Of a stretch of 17,979 bases of DNA, positions 6,528 through 14,602 are shown in pieces (the first letter of the stretch is position 1; the number at the start of each line of letters is the position of its first letter). A program made the position numbers and the translations under genes. The stretch comes from Dysgonomonas sp. (GTDB taxonomy: Bacteria > Bacteroidota > Bacteroidia > Bacteroidales > Dysgonomonadaceae), in NCBI GenBank assembly GCA_030151105.1, contig JASLEN010000330.1, forward strand, positions 1 to 17,979, in the 5' to 3' direction. The notes beneath the pieces are model-generated. The model was not told the origin of the DNA, made no database searches, and saw only the letters and a list, made by a program, of their open reading frames with translations.

Positions 6528-7724
6528 TTACTTCAACACTTTCAATTCTTTACCAATCTTCGTAAATGCTGCAATACATTTATCCAATTGCTCTCTCGTA
6601 TGTCCTGCCGAGATTTGCACACGGATACGAGCCTCATTTCTAGGTACTACTGGGAAGAAGAATCCTGTTACATAGATACCTTCTTCTTGCAACTTAGCCG
6701 CCATATCTTGAGACAATTGAGCATCATAAAGCATTACTGCACAGATAGATGATTGTGTAGGCTTGATATCAAAACCTGCTGCAGTCATTTTTTCTACAAA
6801 GTATGATGTATTTTCGTGCAATGTATCTTGCAACTTGTTCGACTCGCTCAGCATTTCGAAGGCTTTGATACCTGCTGCTGCCACCACTGGAGGAATAGAG
6901 TTGGAGAACAAATAAGGACGAGAGCGCTGACGAAGCATTTCGATGATTTCTTTCTTACCTGTCGTAAATCCTCCAATAGCTCCTCCAAATGCTTTACCTA
7001 GAGTACCTGTAATAATCTCCACTTTGCCCATTAGGTTGAACAATTCGGTAGTTCCTCTACCCGTCCTACCCACTACACCAGCCGAGTGCGACTCGTCGAT
7101 AATTATCATGGCATCGTATTTCTCTGCCAATTCATATATTTTGTCCATTGGAGCCACGTTTCCATCCATAGAAAACACTCCATCAGTTACAATCATTCTA
7201 AAGCGTTGTGCTTGTGCTGCTTGCAATTGTTTTTCCAAATCTGCCATATCAGCATTAGCATAGCGATAACGTACAGCCTTACAAAGTCTTACTCCATCAA
7301 TGATAGAAGCATGATTCAAAGAGTCAGAAATAATCGCATCTTCCTCTGTCAATAGCGGCTCAAACAAACCTCCATTGGCATCAAAACAAGCAGCATAAAG
7401 GATAGTATCCTCCGTTCCAAAAAACTTAGAAATGGTAGCTTCCAATTTTTTGTGCAAATCTTGTGTTCCGCAAATAAAACGTACCGACGACATTCCATAT
7501 CCATGGCTGTCTAGCGATGCTTTTGCGGCTTCAATCAGCTCCTTGCTGTCCGAAAGACCAAGATAGTTGTTGGCACAAAAGTTTAACACCTCTTGTCCCG
7601 TGCTGATTTTGATATTTGCTTTTTGCGGAGTTGTAATAATGCGCTCTTCTTTGTAGAGACCAGCAGCTTTTATTGTTGAAATTTCTTGATTCAAATGACT
7701 CTGAAAACTCTTGTATCTACTCAT
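6528..7724 (-). CDS. kbl: 2-amino-3-ketobutyrate CoA ligase (glycine C-acetyltransferase)
   Basis: 398 aa, the same length as I recall for E. coli Kbl. It is a PLP enzyme of the alpha-oxoamine synthase family that cleaves 2-amino-3-ketobutyrate with CoA to glycine and acetyl-CoA. Visible motifs are NFCANNYLGL near residue 48, SLNHASIIDG with H138 (PLP ring stacking), DESHSAG with D210 and H213, and TGTLGKAFGGAIGG with K244 as the Schiff-base lysine. The C-terminal domain ends RIRVQISAGHT and so on, as in the family. An SD-like GAGGAA precedes the ATG. It lies 37 nt after the zinc-ribbon protein gene and 17 nt before tdh, so it may share a transcript with both. Related KBL/AONS enzymes (BioF, HemA) are excluded mainly by the tdh partner and overall sequence. 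Confidence 0.95.
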   Translation of the reverse strand: MSRYKSFQSHLNQEISTIKAAGLYKEERIITTPQKANIKISTGQEVLNFCANNYLGLSDSKELIEAAKASLDSHGYGMSSVRFICGTQDLHKKLEATISKFFGTEDTILYAACFDANGGLFEPLLTEEDAIISDSLNHASIIDGVRLCKAVRYRYANADMADLEKQLQAAQAQRFRMIVTDGVFSMDGNVAPMDKIYELAEKYDAMIIIDESHSAGVVGRTGRGTTELFNLMGKVEIITGTLGKAFGGAIGGFTTGKKEIIEMLRQRSRPYLFSNSIPPVVAAAGIKAFEMLSESNKLQDTLHENTSYFVEKMTAAGFDIKPTQSSICAVMLYDAQLSQDMAAKLQEEGIYVTGFFFPVVPRNEARIRVQISAGHTREQLDKCIAAFTKIGKELKVLK

Positions 7725-7761
7725 AGTATTTCCTCTTATATTTTAATATTTAGTTAATTTC

Positions 7762-8322
7762 TTATTTATATCTTTCGTATGGCACTGAGATACTACATAC
7801 ATAATTACCATTCATATCTCGATAGTAATACCTAAAATTGATTTTCTCTTTTCTCAAGACTTCCATCTCTGGAGATGTTTTGATTGTACTAATAATGTAG
7901 GGCTCAATTATAGATTTGACAGAAGTAGTATCAATATCTCCAACTTCCATATTTATTAATGTATAATTGTATTGCATAGTCCTATTGGGCATCGGAACTA
8001 TATTGTCCATACGTGTATCAGCATCTACCATCATGGGACATTGCTTGTTCACTTCATTTGCAGTTGCCGACAATTTTGTCTCCACAGATGTAAAGCTAGA
8101 TAACAACTTGGGTACATAGTTTGCAGAGAATGTAGCTACAGCAACGATGATAGCTACTACAAGTAAACTAGCCCATTGATTTTTCTTCTTAGGTTTAGCT
8201 TCTAAATCTACTACTGGTTGCACTTCAATTTTGGGTAGTTCATAACCACAATCAGTACAATACTTATTGGTTATTCTATTTTTGCACTCACAATTATTGC
8301 ATGTATTAGTCTGCATTTTCAT
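7762..8322 (-). CDS. Zinc-ribbon, single-pass membrane protein of unknown function
   Basis: 186 aa. The N-terminal zinc ribbon has C8, C11, C22 and C25 as a CxxC-x10-CxxC pair, with an extra C13. A basic linker (KPKKKNQW) leads to one membrane helix at about residues 51-67 (ASLLVVAIIVAVATFSA). The remaining ~115 residues form a domain starting around NKQCPMMVDADTRMDN, a block I associate with a recurring Bacteroidota family of unknown role, followed by YNYTLINMEV and strands up to the C-terminus. The positive linker puts the ribbon in the cytoplasm and the domain outside the inner membrane. It precedes kbl by 37 nt on the same strand; co-transcription is plausible, but a functional link to threonine breakdown is only inference. 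A TAAGTTTG box lies upstream. Confidence 0.75.
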   Translation of the reverse strand: MKMQTNTCNNCECKNRITNKYCTDCGYELPKIEVQPVVDLEAKPKKKNQWASLLVVAIIVAVATFSANYVPKLLSSFTSVETKLSATANEVNKQCPMMVDADTRMDNIVPMPNRTMQYNYTLINMEVGDIDTTSVKSIIEPYIISTIKTSPEMEVLRKEKINFRYYYRDMNGNYVCSISVPYERYK

Positions 8323-8376
8323 TCTCAGCCTTATAGTAAAAAACGATATGGATTATCATAGAATTCCATAGACACA

Positions 8377-8384
8377 CAAACTTA
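8377..8384 (-). promoter_or_regulatory. Candidate -7 box for the zinc-ribbon-kbl-tdh unit
   Basis: TAAGTTTG on the minus strand matches TAnnTTTG, 54 nt before the start codon at 8322. No clear -33 TTTG at 19-21 nt. Confidence 0.45.
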
Positions 8385-8602
8385 CATTATACATTCACCA
8401 GAGTATTCCTCTAATAAATATTTCTTTTACTCTCTTCTTCCAAATAGTGCTCGTGAGCGTATCAGAACAGCATGTTAAATATAATAGTATATCTGAGATT
8501 TCTCCTTCAAATATAAACATATAAAATGATACTAACTAGCAATTAAGTATCATTTTGTCAAAGCTCTCTATCATTGAATCATACGCTCCAAAAGATGATA
8601 AA

Positions 8603-8642
8603 AAATCCTTCATTTCCAAGTCTAGTTGGAGATGAAGGATTT
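8603..8642 (-). terminator. Strong terminator of the acyl-CoA ligase-DUF456-YejM-like unit
   Basis: AAATCCTTCAT (8603-8613) and ATGAAGGATTT (8632-8642) pair perfectly, and TCCAA/TTGGA inside extends the stem to about 16 pairs with one interruption and a 6-nt loop. On the minus strand it is followed by a T-run. It lies 30 nt after the YejM-like stop codon. Confidence 0.92.
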
Positions 8643-8672
8643 ATCTATTTCTTCCGAAAAAAGGTAGCCTTA

Positions 8673-10538
8673 TTATTTATAGAACGTATTCATTTTGTCA
8701 ATCGCTTTTTGCAGATCCGTAGCCTTCAATGCACTGCGGGACTTGGCATTCAGATTTCTATCCGTAACATCTACCTCACCCACAAAGCCAGTGGATACAA
8801 TCAGATCTTCGAATACAAAGCCAAAACGAATGCTATTACCCACCACATGAGGATAACGGTTTCGAGTATCCATCATGTCATAGCCCATACTATAATCGCT
8901 TGTAGGATTCTTAACGCCAAAGAAACGAGTCATCAAAGTAGGTGTAATATCGTAGTGTGTTGTCATGTGTTTAAATTCCTTTCCTGCCTCAATATTAGGA
9001 TAATAGAGAACAAAAGGGATTTGCAACTGCCAGTTGGAATAGTTGGATCCATGCCCCCAATAATTTTTCTTATTCTCATTAAATTCTTGACCATGATCGC
9101 CCGTAATGATTACAATTGTATTCTCAAGCATACCACGTTCAGTCAAATCGTCTAACACCTTACCCACAAGGCTATCAACATGATAGACACAATTCTTATA
9201 GAGATTGAAGAAGCCTGTTCTGTCAATTTCATTACTCAGTTTCAGATAATCAGGCTCATCCCACGATGGCTGAAACTTTTGGCGATACTCCTTAGGAATC
9301 GAAATTGCATGCGGCAAATCGTAGAACAACAGACTATAAAAAGGCTTTTCTGGCGTTTGTTTCGCTAGAAAATCAAGAGCCATTTCTGTCAATTTATTAT
9401 CTCTATCAAAAGACGTATCTCCCTCTGTATCTGTATTTATATGAGGTGCTCTTCTAAAAATTCGCTTATCAAACGGAGGACGTCTAAAAGTAGCACTTGG
9501 AAAAACTTGGATATTATAATCATTATCAGCCAAAACATCTATAAAAAGCGGTGTACGCTGAGCAATCTCAAAATCCTTATCGTAGGTGTTAGAAATTCCA
9601 AAAAACATTCCAAATATGCTTCCACTCGTAGCGTCATTCGAACTCAAATGCTGAGCATAGAAATTTCCTTGTTGTGCAAATTTATAAATATTGGGCGTGG
9701 TTATACTATCATATACCGTTGGATTCCAAGAATCTATCAAAATATGAACCACATTATAATTCGGAATAGAGTCACCAAACTCAAGTGGATGCAGTGGATA
9801 GTTGATATCAGAAGATTCTATATTGTAACTCACATTGTCAATTTCATCGGTCACGAGCAATCCTAGTTTTGCAAACAAAGTATTAGCTCTCAACGGATAG
9901 AACCAAGGCATCACCGTGCCCGATCGCAAAATGTGCGCCTGTCTGGCAGCAGATGCATAAGCACTTCCCAATTGTCCTATCAAGATAGAAACCAGAAAGA
10001 TAGCGCTCAACCACCCTATCATTTTTCCCTTTAGGCTCAAAAAAGTTCGGCGAGCAACCACCAAAGCCAATAGATAGGGCACTATTGCCACCAAAATAAT
10101 TAAGCCTATAAACTTAAAAATAAGACCAAAATCGAAAACGAAAACTTGACTTCCAGCGCCAAACACCAAGTCGAGTACAAAGCCATTGATATGAAAACGA
10201 TAGAGGTTAAAAACCAAACCGTCCAACACAATAATAATCTGTGCCAACACAGCTAACACAATATATATAGTGGCAGGAATTTTATTATTCTTGAAAATGG
10301 TAGCCAACAACAAATACACCACGTAGAACACCAAAGCCAGCATTGCTGCATGTCCCAAAGCGGTAGGGACAAAAAACAACCATGTTGAAACTTTCATGTC
10401 TGACACAATATTACTCCTAAAAAGAGTAACAAAAAAGTCAATGAATGTGATTACAACTGTAAACAGATAAAGTACGAACCCAAATTTGGCTCTCTCAGCC
10501 CACGACTTGGGAGTTAGCATGTTGGCAATATTTCTCAT
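8673..10538 (-). CDS. YejM/PbgA-like inner-membrane protein (DUF3413 + sulfatase-type domain)
   Basis: 621 aa. About five membrane helices (residues ~17-40, 52-80, 88-110, 135-162, 174-192) precede a periplasmic alkaline-phosphatase-superfamily domain from residue ~262. Similarity to E. coli YejM runs through both parts: VLDGLVFNLYRFHINGFV in the membrane part, FYPLRANTLFAKLGLL in the linker, HLSSNDATSGSIFGMFFGIS at the domain start and TSDYSMGYDMMD near the end. YejM regulates lipopolysaccharide synthesis and has been linked to cardiolipin. Unlike E. coli YejM as I recall it, this protein keeps residues expected for a metal site: D269 (ILIDSWN), T304, D481/H482 (GDHGQEF), H496 (WGHG) and H528. 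It could be an active phosphotransferase or hydrolase. It follows the acyl-CoA ligase and DUF456 genes and has its own promoter at 10562-10591. LtaS and EptA-type enzymes are alternatives. Confidence 0.85.
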   Translation of the reverse strand: MRNIANMLTPKSWAERAKFGFVLYLFTVVITFIDFFVTLFRSNIVSDMKVSTWLFFVPTALGHAAMLALVFYVVYLLLATIFKNNKIPATIYIVLAVLAQIIIVLDGLVFNLYRFHINGFVLDLVFGAGSQVFVFDFGLIFKFIGLIILVAIVPYLLALVVARRTFLSLKGKMIGWLSAIFLVSILIGQLGSAYASAARQAHILRSGTVMPWFYPLRANTLFAKLGLLVTDEIDNVSYNIESSDINYPLHPLEFGDSIPNYNVVHILIDSWNPTVYDSITTPNIYKFAQQGNFYAQHLSSNDATSGSIFGMFFGISNTYDKDFEIAQRTPLFIDVLADNDYNIQVFPSATFRRPPFDKRIFRRAPHINTDTEGDTSFDRDNKLTEMALDFLAKQTPEKPFYSLLFYDLPHAISIPKEYRQKFQPSWDEPDYLKLSNEIDRTGFFNLYKNCVYHVDSLVGKVLDDLTERGMLENTIVIITGDHGQEFNENKKNYWGHGSNYSNWQLQIPFVLYYPNIEAGKEFKHMTTHYDITPTLMTRFFGVKNPTSDYSMGYDMMDTRNRYPHVVGNSIRFGFVFEDLIVSTGFVGEVDVTDRNLNAKSRSALKATDLQKAIDKMNTFYK

Positions 10539-10561
10539 AAGTGATTTGTTAAAAAGTAATG

Positions 10562-10591
10562 CAAAGATACATCGTTTTATTTTACCACCAA
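10562..10591 (-). promoter_or_regulatory. Internal promoter for the YejM-like gene
   Basis: Minus strand: TTG at 10591-10589, a 19-nt spacer, then TATCTTTG at 10569-10562, a near-ideal Bacteroidota promoter. It overlaps the last codons of the DUF456 gene, and the start codon is at 10538, giving a short leader of about 15-20 nt. The gene can thus be expressed separately from the upstream genes. Confidence 0.75.
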
Positions 10592-11076
10592 GCCAATAAA
10601 ACCTCTTTAATGAAGAAAAATGTAAGTACCAAAGCCACTAGCACCTGTAGAAACGTGCCAGCTAGGAATCCAACAAAAGCACCTAAGCCTGCTTTCAAAG
10701 CTACTTTTACATCCTTGTCGTCTATCAGTTCTCCGATTACTGCTCCCACAAATGGAAAAATAATGATGCCCCAAGGTGGCAAAACAAAGACACCAACTAC
10801 CACGCCAATGGTGCAGCCCCAAGCTCCTTTTTTACCTCCTCCAAATTTTGTAGTTCCCCAAATCGGTATAAAATAATCCAAAACCTCAATGGCAATCACC
10901 ACCAATGCCCAACCAATGAGAAACTCAGTTGAGAACTCTACACGAGACGTGAAATGCAACAACAAAAGACCAACATAGTTGAGCACCACACCTGGCAAAA
11001 CAGGCAGAATGCAACCCGCAATTCCTACAATCATAAGGATTGCTCCCAAAATTGTCAATATAATATCTAGAGCCAT
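10582..11076 (-). CDS. DUF456 family inner-membrane protein
   Basis: 164 aa, almost wholly hydrophobic, with about four to five membrane helices. The first segment (MIVGIAGCILPVLPGVVLNY) holds the GCxLPxLPG signature typical of DUF456. A Gly-rich block follows (WGTTKFGGGKKGAWGC), then a glycine-zipper-like FPFVGAVIGELIDDKD and KAGLGAFVGFLAGTF. Length fits the family. It lies 35 nt after the acyl-CoA ligase stop and 43 nt before the YejM-like start, so all three are probably co-transcribed. The function of DUF456 is not established; the neighbours suggest a link to lipid or envelope homeostasis, which is inference. Confidence 0.85.
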   Translation of the reverse strand: MALDIILTILGAILMIVGIAGCILPVLPGVVLNYVGLLLLHFTSRVEFSTEFLIGWALVVIAIEVLDYFIPIWGTTKFGGGKKGAWGCTIGVVVGVFVLPPWGIIIFPFVGAVIGELIDDKDVKVALKAGLGAFVGFLAGTFLQVLVALVLTFFFIKEVLLAWW

Positions 11077-11111
11077 AGCTTGTTACGTGTTAGTGAGTTT
11101 TAATTCAGAAC

Positions 11112-12998
11112 TTAGAGACTAGAGAGATTCTTTTCATTGATAATATCCTTTCCTTCAGGAGTATAGGCATATTCAATTCTATCCGCATAAAACTCTTCGA
11201 CCTTCGTACGCACCACCTTCGTAGTGCTATTCACCATCTGATTAGCCTCCGTAAATGGCTCAGGAAGAACAGCAAAGGCAGCTGGCAACCAACGCTCTGG
11301 AAACTCTCCTTCAAACTCCCCACCCGATTTATATTTATCCAAACCTTCTTTTATTGCATTCAATGCAAACACTTTACCCTCCTTCGTATCCCATTGCAAA
11401 CCAGACTTTTCTACATATTCTTTAAGATTTGGCAAGTTAGGCACAACGAGCGCAACCGTATATTGATTCTGATTGTTATGCAAAACAATCTGATCTATTA
11501 ATTTAACCTTCTCTACCACAGACTCTTCAATTCCCTCTGGATTATATTTTTCGCCATCGCTCGAAATCAGCAAGCTCTTAAATCGTCCCAAAACATAGAG
11601 AAAACCATCCGCATCCATGTACCCCATATCACCTGTATAGAGCCATCCTTCTTTAATAACTTCGGCAGTTGCTTGCTCATTTTTCCAATAGCCAAGCATC
11701 ACATTCTCACCTTTTATCACGATTTCACCTTTTTCACCAATAGGCAATTCTTTGCCTTCATCGTCACAAATTTTGATTTCCAAATTAGCGACAGGATAGC
11801 CCGACGAGCCTAATTTGTGTCGCCCCATCGAGTTTGCAGAAATCACAGGAGTAGCCTCCGACAAGCCATATCCTTGCAACATAGGTACGCCAATGGCATA
11901 GAAAAAACGTTGCAACTCAATATCGAGCAATGCACCTCCACCGATAAAAAATTTCAATTGCCCTCCGAAAGCCTCTCTCACTTTTGAGAAAATTATCTTG
12001 TCGTAGAATTTCAATTTTATCTTTGTCAACAAAGAACCTTTTTTATTATAACCCTCTCTATTGTAGTCGTATGCAGTTTGCAAAGCCTTTTCAAAGAGCT
12101 TTGCTGTCTTCTCTCCCTTTGCCTTGATATTGGCCTCAATGTTTTTTCTAAAATTCTTGGCTAAAGTCGGCACACTCATTATCACAGTTGGCTTAAACTC
12201 TTTGATATTCAATGGAATATTCCGCAACGATTCCATTGGAGTTTTACCCACTTGCACCGTTGCCACCTTTGCTCCATACGCCATAAAAGTGTAGAAACCA
12301 GCCACATGAGCGAAACAATGATCGAGAGGAAGAATAATGAGATTACTATCCTCAGTATTAATTTGAATCACAGACATAGACTGCTCCACATTTGCAGTAT
12401 AGTTTCTGTGCGAAAGCATAATCCCTTTAGGGTCGGCAGTTGTACCAGAAGTATAGCTAATATTCGCCATATCAGAACCTTTCACCTGTTGAGAAATAGT
12501 TTGAATCTTCGCTCTATTTTCAGTTAAAAGCTCTTTTCCTGTGGCAATAACCTCTGAATAAGTGACCTCTTTTCCTTGAGGCTCTCCACTCATATTCATC
12601 ACCACTACACGCTCTATATTAGGGAGTTGATCTATAATACTTCTAATTTTTTGAAGCTGTGTACTAGATACAATTATATATTTCGTTTCAGAATGTTTTA
12701 GTCTGAAATACAAATCATTACTTTCTTCCAACTTTACTGAAAGCGGCACATTAACAGCACCCAAATGCAGAATAGCCAATTCTCCAATAATCCAATCGCT
12801 ACATCCTTCAGAGAGCAAAGCCACCTTGTCTCCAGCCTCGATTCCAAGCGACATCAAGCCCGATGCAAGTTCATAAACATGCTCTTTAGTTTCGGCATAA
12901 GTTAAAGGTTCAAATTGGGTGCTAATCTTCTCCCAAAGGAAAGTTTTGTCACGAAATTTATCTACACTTTCGTCAAATAATTGGATAATAGTTTTCAT
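11112..12998 (-). CDS. AMP-forming long-chain acyl-CoA synthetase (FadD/ACSL type)
   Basis: 628 aa. It activates fatty acids through an acyl-adenylate to acyl-CoA. The ATP-binding P-loop is at residues ~182-192 (YTSGTTADPKG). GYGLSEATPVIS carries the A5-type motif, and GWLYTGDMGYMDADGF with the ribose-binding Asp follows. The hinge is GRFKSLLISSDGEKYNPEGI. The usual C-terminal lysine region appears as STTKVVRTKVEEFY. The insertion around residues 290-340 (KAKGEKTAKLFEKALQTAYD and on) is typical of the eukaryote-like long-chain group. It is probably cytoplasmic and membrane-associated. It is the first gene of a unit with DUF456 and the YejM-like gene. It may recycle fatty acids released from lipids; whether it feeds degradation or phospholipid synthesis cannot be told. 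Confidence 0.92.
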   Translation of the reverse strand: MKTIIQLFDESVDKFRDKTFLWEKISTQFEPLTYAETKEHVYELASGLMSLGIEAGDKVALLSEGCSDWIIGELAILHLGAVNVPLSVKLEESNDLYFRLKHSETKYIIVSSTQLQKIRSIIDQLPNIERVVVMNMSGEPQGKEVTYSEVIATGKELLTENRAKIQTISQQVKGSDMANISYTSGTTADPKGIMLSHRNYTANVEQSMSVIQINTEDSNLIILPLDHCFAHVAGFYTFMAYGAKVATVQVGKTPMESLRNIPLNIKEFKPTVIMSVPTLAKNFRKNIEANIKAKGEKTAKLFEKALQTAYDYNREGYNKKGSLLTKIKLKFYDKIIFSKVREAFGGQLKFFIGGGALLDIELQRFFYAIGVPMLQGYGLSEATPVISANSMGRHKLGSSGYPVANLEIKICDDEGKELPIGEKGEIVIKGENVMLGYWKNEQATAEVIKEGWLYTGDMGYMDADGFLYVLGRFKSLLISSDGEKYNPEGIEESVVEKVKLIDQIVLHNNQNQYTVALVVPNLPNLKEYVEKSGLQWDTKEGKVFALNAIKEGLDKYKSGGEFEGEFPERWLPAAFAVLPEPFTEANQMVNSTTKVVRTKVEEFYADRIEYAYTPEGKDIINEKNLSSL

Positions 12999-13040
12999 AT
13001 ATTCTATGTGGATCTTTAATTCTTAATCAATTTATAATAA

Positions 13041-13078
13041 AACCTTTATACTAATAAATAATCATTAATATAAAGGTT
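13041..13078 (-). terminator. Hairpin between hemN and the acyl-CoA ligase gene
   Basis: AACCTTTATA (13041-13050) / TATAAAGGTT (13069-13078) form a perfect 10-bp stem, with TAAT/ATTA able to extend it inwards. On the minus strand the outer arm ends GGTTTTATT, a modest U-tract, which suits the terminator of hemN (stop at 13135). Because a -7 box lies upstream at 13123-13130, it could also act as a leader attenuator for the ligase gene. Confidence 0.65.
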
Positions 13079-13098
13079 ATAAATTTTAATGTGTATGC

Positions 13099-13130
13099 AA
13101 ACTAATAAATTAGTTTCAAATGCAAATATA
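13099..13130 (-). promoter_or_regulatory. -7 box with a palindrome at the expected start site
   Basis: TATATTTG (13130-13123 on the minus strand) matches TAnnTTTG and sits 5 nt after the hemN stop codon. Directly downstream, AAACTAAT-AA-ATTAGTTT (13099-13116) is an 8-bp-arm palindrome covering the predicted transcription start, a typical position for a repressor operator. There is no RNA or binding evidence, and A/T-rich DNA gives such palindromes by chance. Confidence 0.4.
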
Positions 13131-13134
13131 CTAT

Positions 13135-14502
13135 TTATATCGATTTGGAGTATTTTCCTTTTCCCAAATCTATCATCTTATCAAGTGATGCTGCCACATT
13201 TCGAACAAAAGGTTCTGCACCTTTATTGATCGCAATGCCATCTTCATTGTAGCTAATGATGCCATCTTGAGCAAATTCGTCAAGTAATTTTTCATCATAA
13301 TTCAGCGCTAAAAATAGTTCCTCACGACTAATATTTTGTTGCTCACAAACATCTCTCCAATTGACCGAATAGTTGCACATCAGTTGTGAAATCACCTCAC
13401 GCACAAGCTGTTGATTTCTATCCAACTCATAACCTTTTACTATCGGAAAACGTCCAGCCTCCACCTCTGCAATATACTCGTCAACCGTTTTCACATTCTG
13501 ACTATATGCTGTGGAAAGTTGGCTAATCCCCGTAGTACCAAAGGCATAGACCTGACCCGTGGTGCGACGAGTACAATATCCTTGAAAGTTTCGGTGCAAA
13601 GCTTTTGACTCCACAGCCACAAAAAGTTCATCATCGGGCAACACAAAATGATCCAATCCAATAGACTTATATCCAGCCTCTTCCATCAACTTCTTAGCAA
13701 GTTGATACATTCCACTTTTAGTCTCCACATCAGGTAATCCAGCCTCTTCCAACCTCATTTGCAGTTCATTGACCCAAGGCACATGCGCATACGAAAACGT
13801 AACAACCCTATCGGGACGTAACACTATCGCCTTTTTAATAGACTCTCCAAAACTTTCAATTGATTGCTTTGGCAGCCCATAAATAAAGTCCATATTCACT
13901 GATACTTGTCTTGACTTGAAGATATTAAATATCTCATCAATGGGTATACGAGCAGGTTTACGATTGGAACACTTAAGCACCTCTTCATCAAAATCTTGTA
14001 TTCCCAAGCTAACTCGATTAAAGCCTGCATCAATAAGGTCTAAACAATATTTTTCGTTCAAATATCCAGGATGACATTCAATGGCTATTTCAGGATTTTC
14101 AATGCAGTCAAATTGAGAAAGAAACATCTCGTTCAACTCCTTCAAAACACGAACAGGTTGCGAAGTTGGAGTGCCTCCACCATAATGAATTTGAGAAATT
14201 TTTCTCGATTTATCCAACAAAGGCAAAACCATCTCAATTTCTTTCTTCAGTGCAGCAATGTAACGAGCAACCACCTCTTTACTACGCATATCCACAGCAT
14301 TACACCCACAATAGTAGCACATCTGAAAGCAAAACGGAATGTGTATATAGATAGAAATATGCTTCGGATTTTGTTGATTCGACTCCACCACAATGCGCTT
14401 ATAATCGGCTATAGAAAAGCCTTCATGAAAAAAATTAGCAGGTGGATAACTCGTATATCTAGGTACAGGCACGCTGTATTTTTTAAGTAAATCTTGATTC
14501 AT
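13135..14502 (-). CDS. hemN: Oxygen-independent coproporphyrinogen III oxidase
   Basis: 455 aa, close to the ~457 aa of E. coli HemN. It is a radical-SAM enzyme converting coproporphyrinogen III to protoporphyrinogen IX without oxygen. The cluster motif HIPFCFQMCYYCGCN gives C58, C62 and C65 plus the extra C67 typical of true HemN. GGGTPTS binds SAM. VNMDFIYGLPKQS and FSYAHVPW match HemN, as does LHRNFQGYCTRRTTGQVYAFG in the C-terminal part, where the shorter HemW lacks comparable features. True HemN rather than HemW is therefore likely. It is the last gene after a TonB receptor and a permease, with a 100-nt gap and its own possible -7 box (14559-14566). The setting suggests a link between uptake of iron or porphyrin and heme formation. 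Confidence 0.93.
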   Translation of the reverse strand: MNQDLLKKYSVPVPRYTSYPPANFFHEGFSIADYKRIVVESNQQNPKHISIYIHIPFCFQMCYYCGCNAVDMRSKEVVARYIAALKKEIEMVLPLLDKSRKISQIHYGGGTPTSQPVRVLKELNEMFLSQFDCIENPEIAIECHPGYLNEKYCLDLIDAGFNRVSLGIQDFDEEVLKCSNRKPARIPIDEIFNIFKSRQVSVNMDFIYGLPKQSIESFGESIKKAIVLRPDRVVTFSYAHVPWVNELQMRLEEAGLPDVETKSGMYQLAKKLMEEAGYKSIGLDHFVLPDDELFVAVESKALHRNFQGYCTRRTTGQVYAFGTTGISQLSTAYSQNVKTVDEYIAEVEAGRFPIVKGYELDRNQQLVREVISQLMCNYSVNWRDVCEQQNISREELFLALNYDEKLLDEFAQDGIISYNEDGIAINKGAEPFVRNVAASLDKMIDLGKGKYSKSI

Positions 14503-14558
14503 ATTTCTGATTTTGAATTATTTATCATTATATTTTCCTCTTCCGACTACAATCGAAG

Positions 14559-14566
14559 CAAAAGTA
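14559..14566 (-). promoter_or_regulatory. Candidate -7 box for hemN
   Basis: TACTTTTG on the minus strand matches TAnnTTTG and lies in the 100-nt gap between the permease gene and hemN, 57 nt before the hemN start. The -33 element is not convincing. Confidence 0.4.
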
Positions 14567-14602
14567 TTCTTTAGTATAAAAAAGAAAGGGAAAACCAAGT
14601 AA

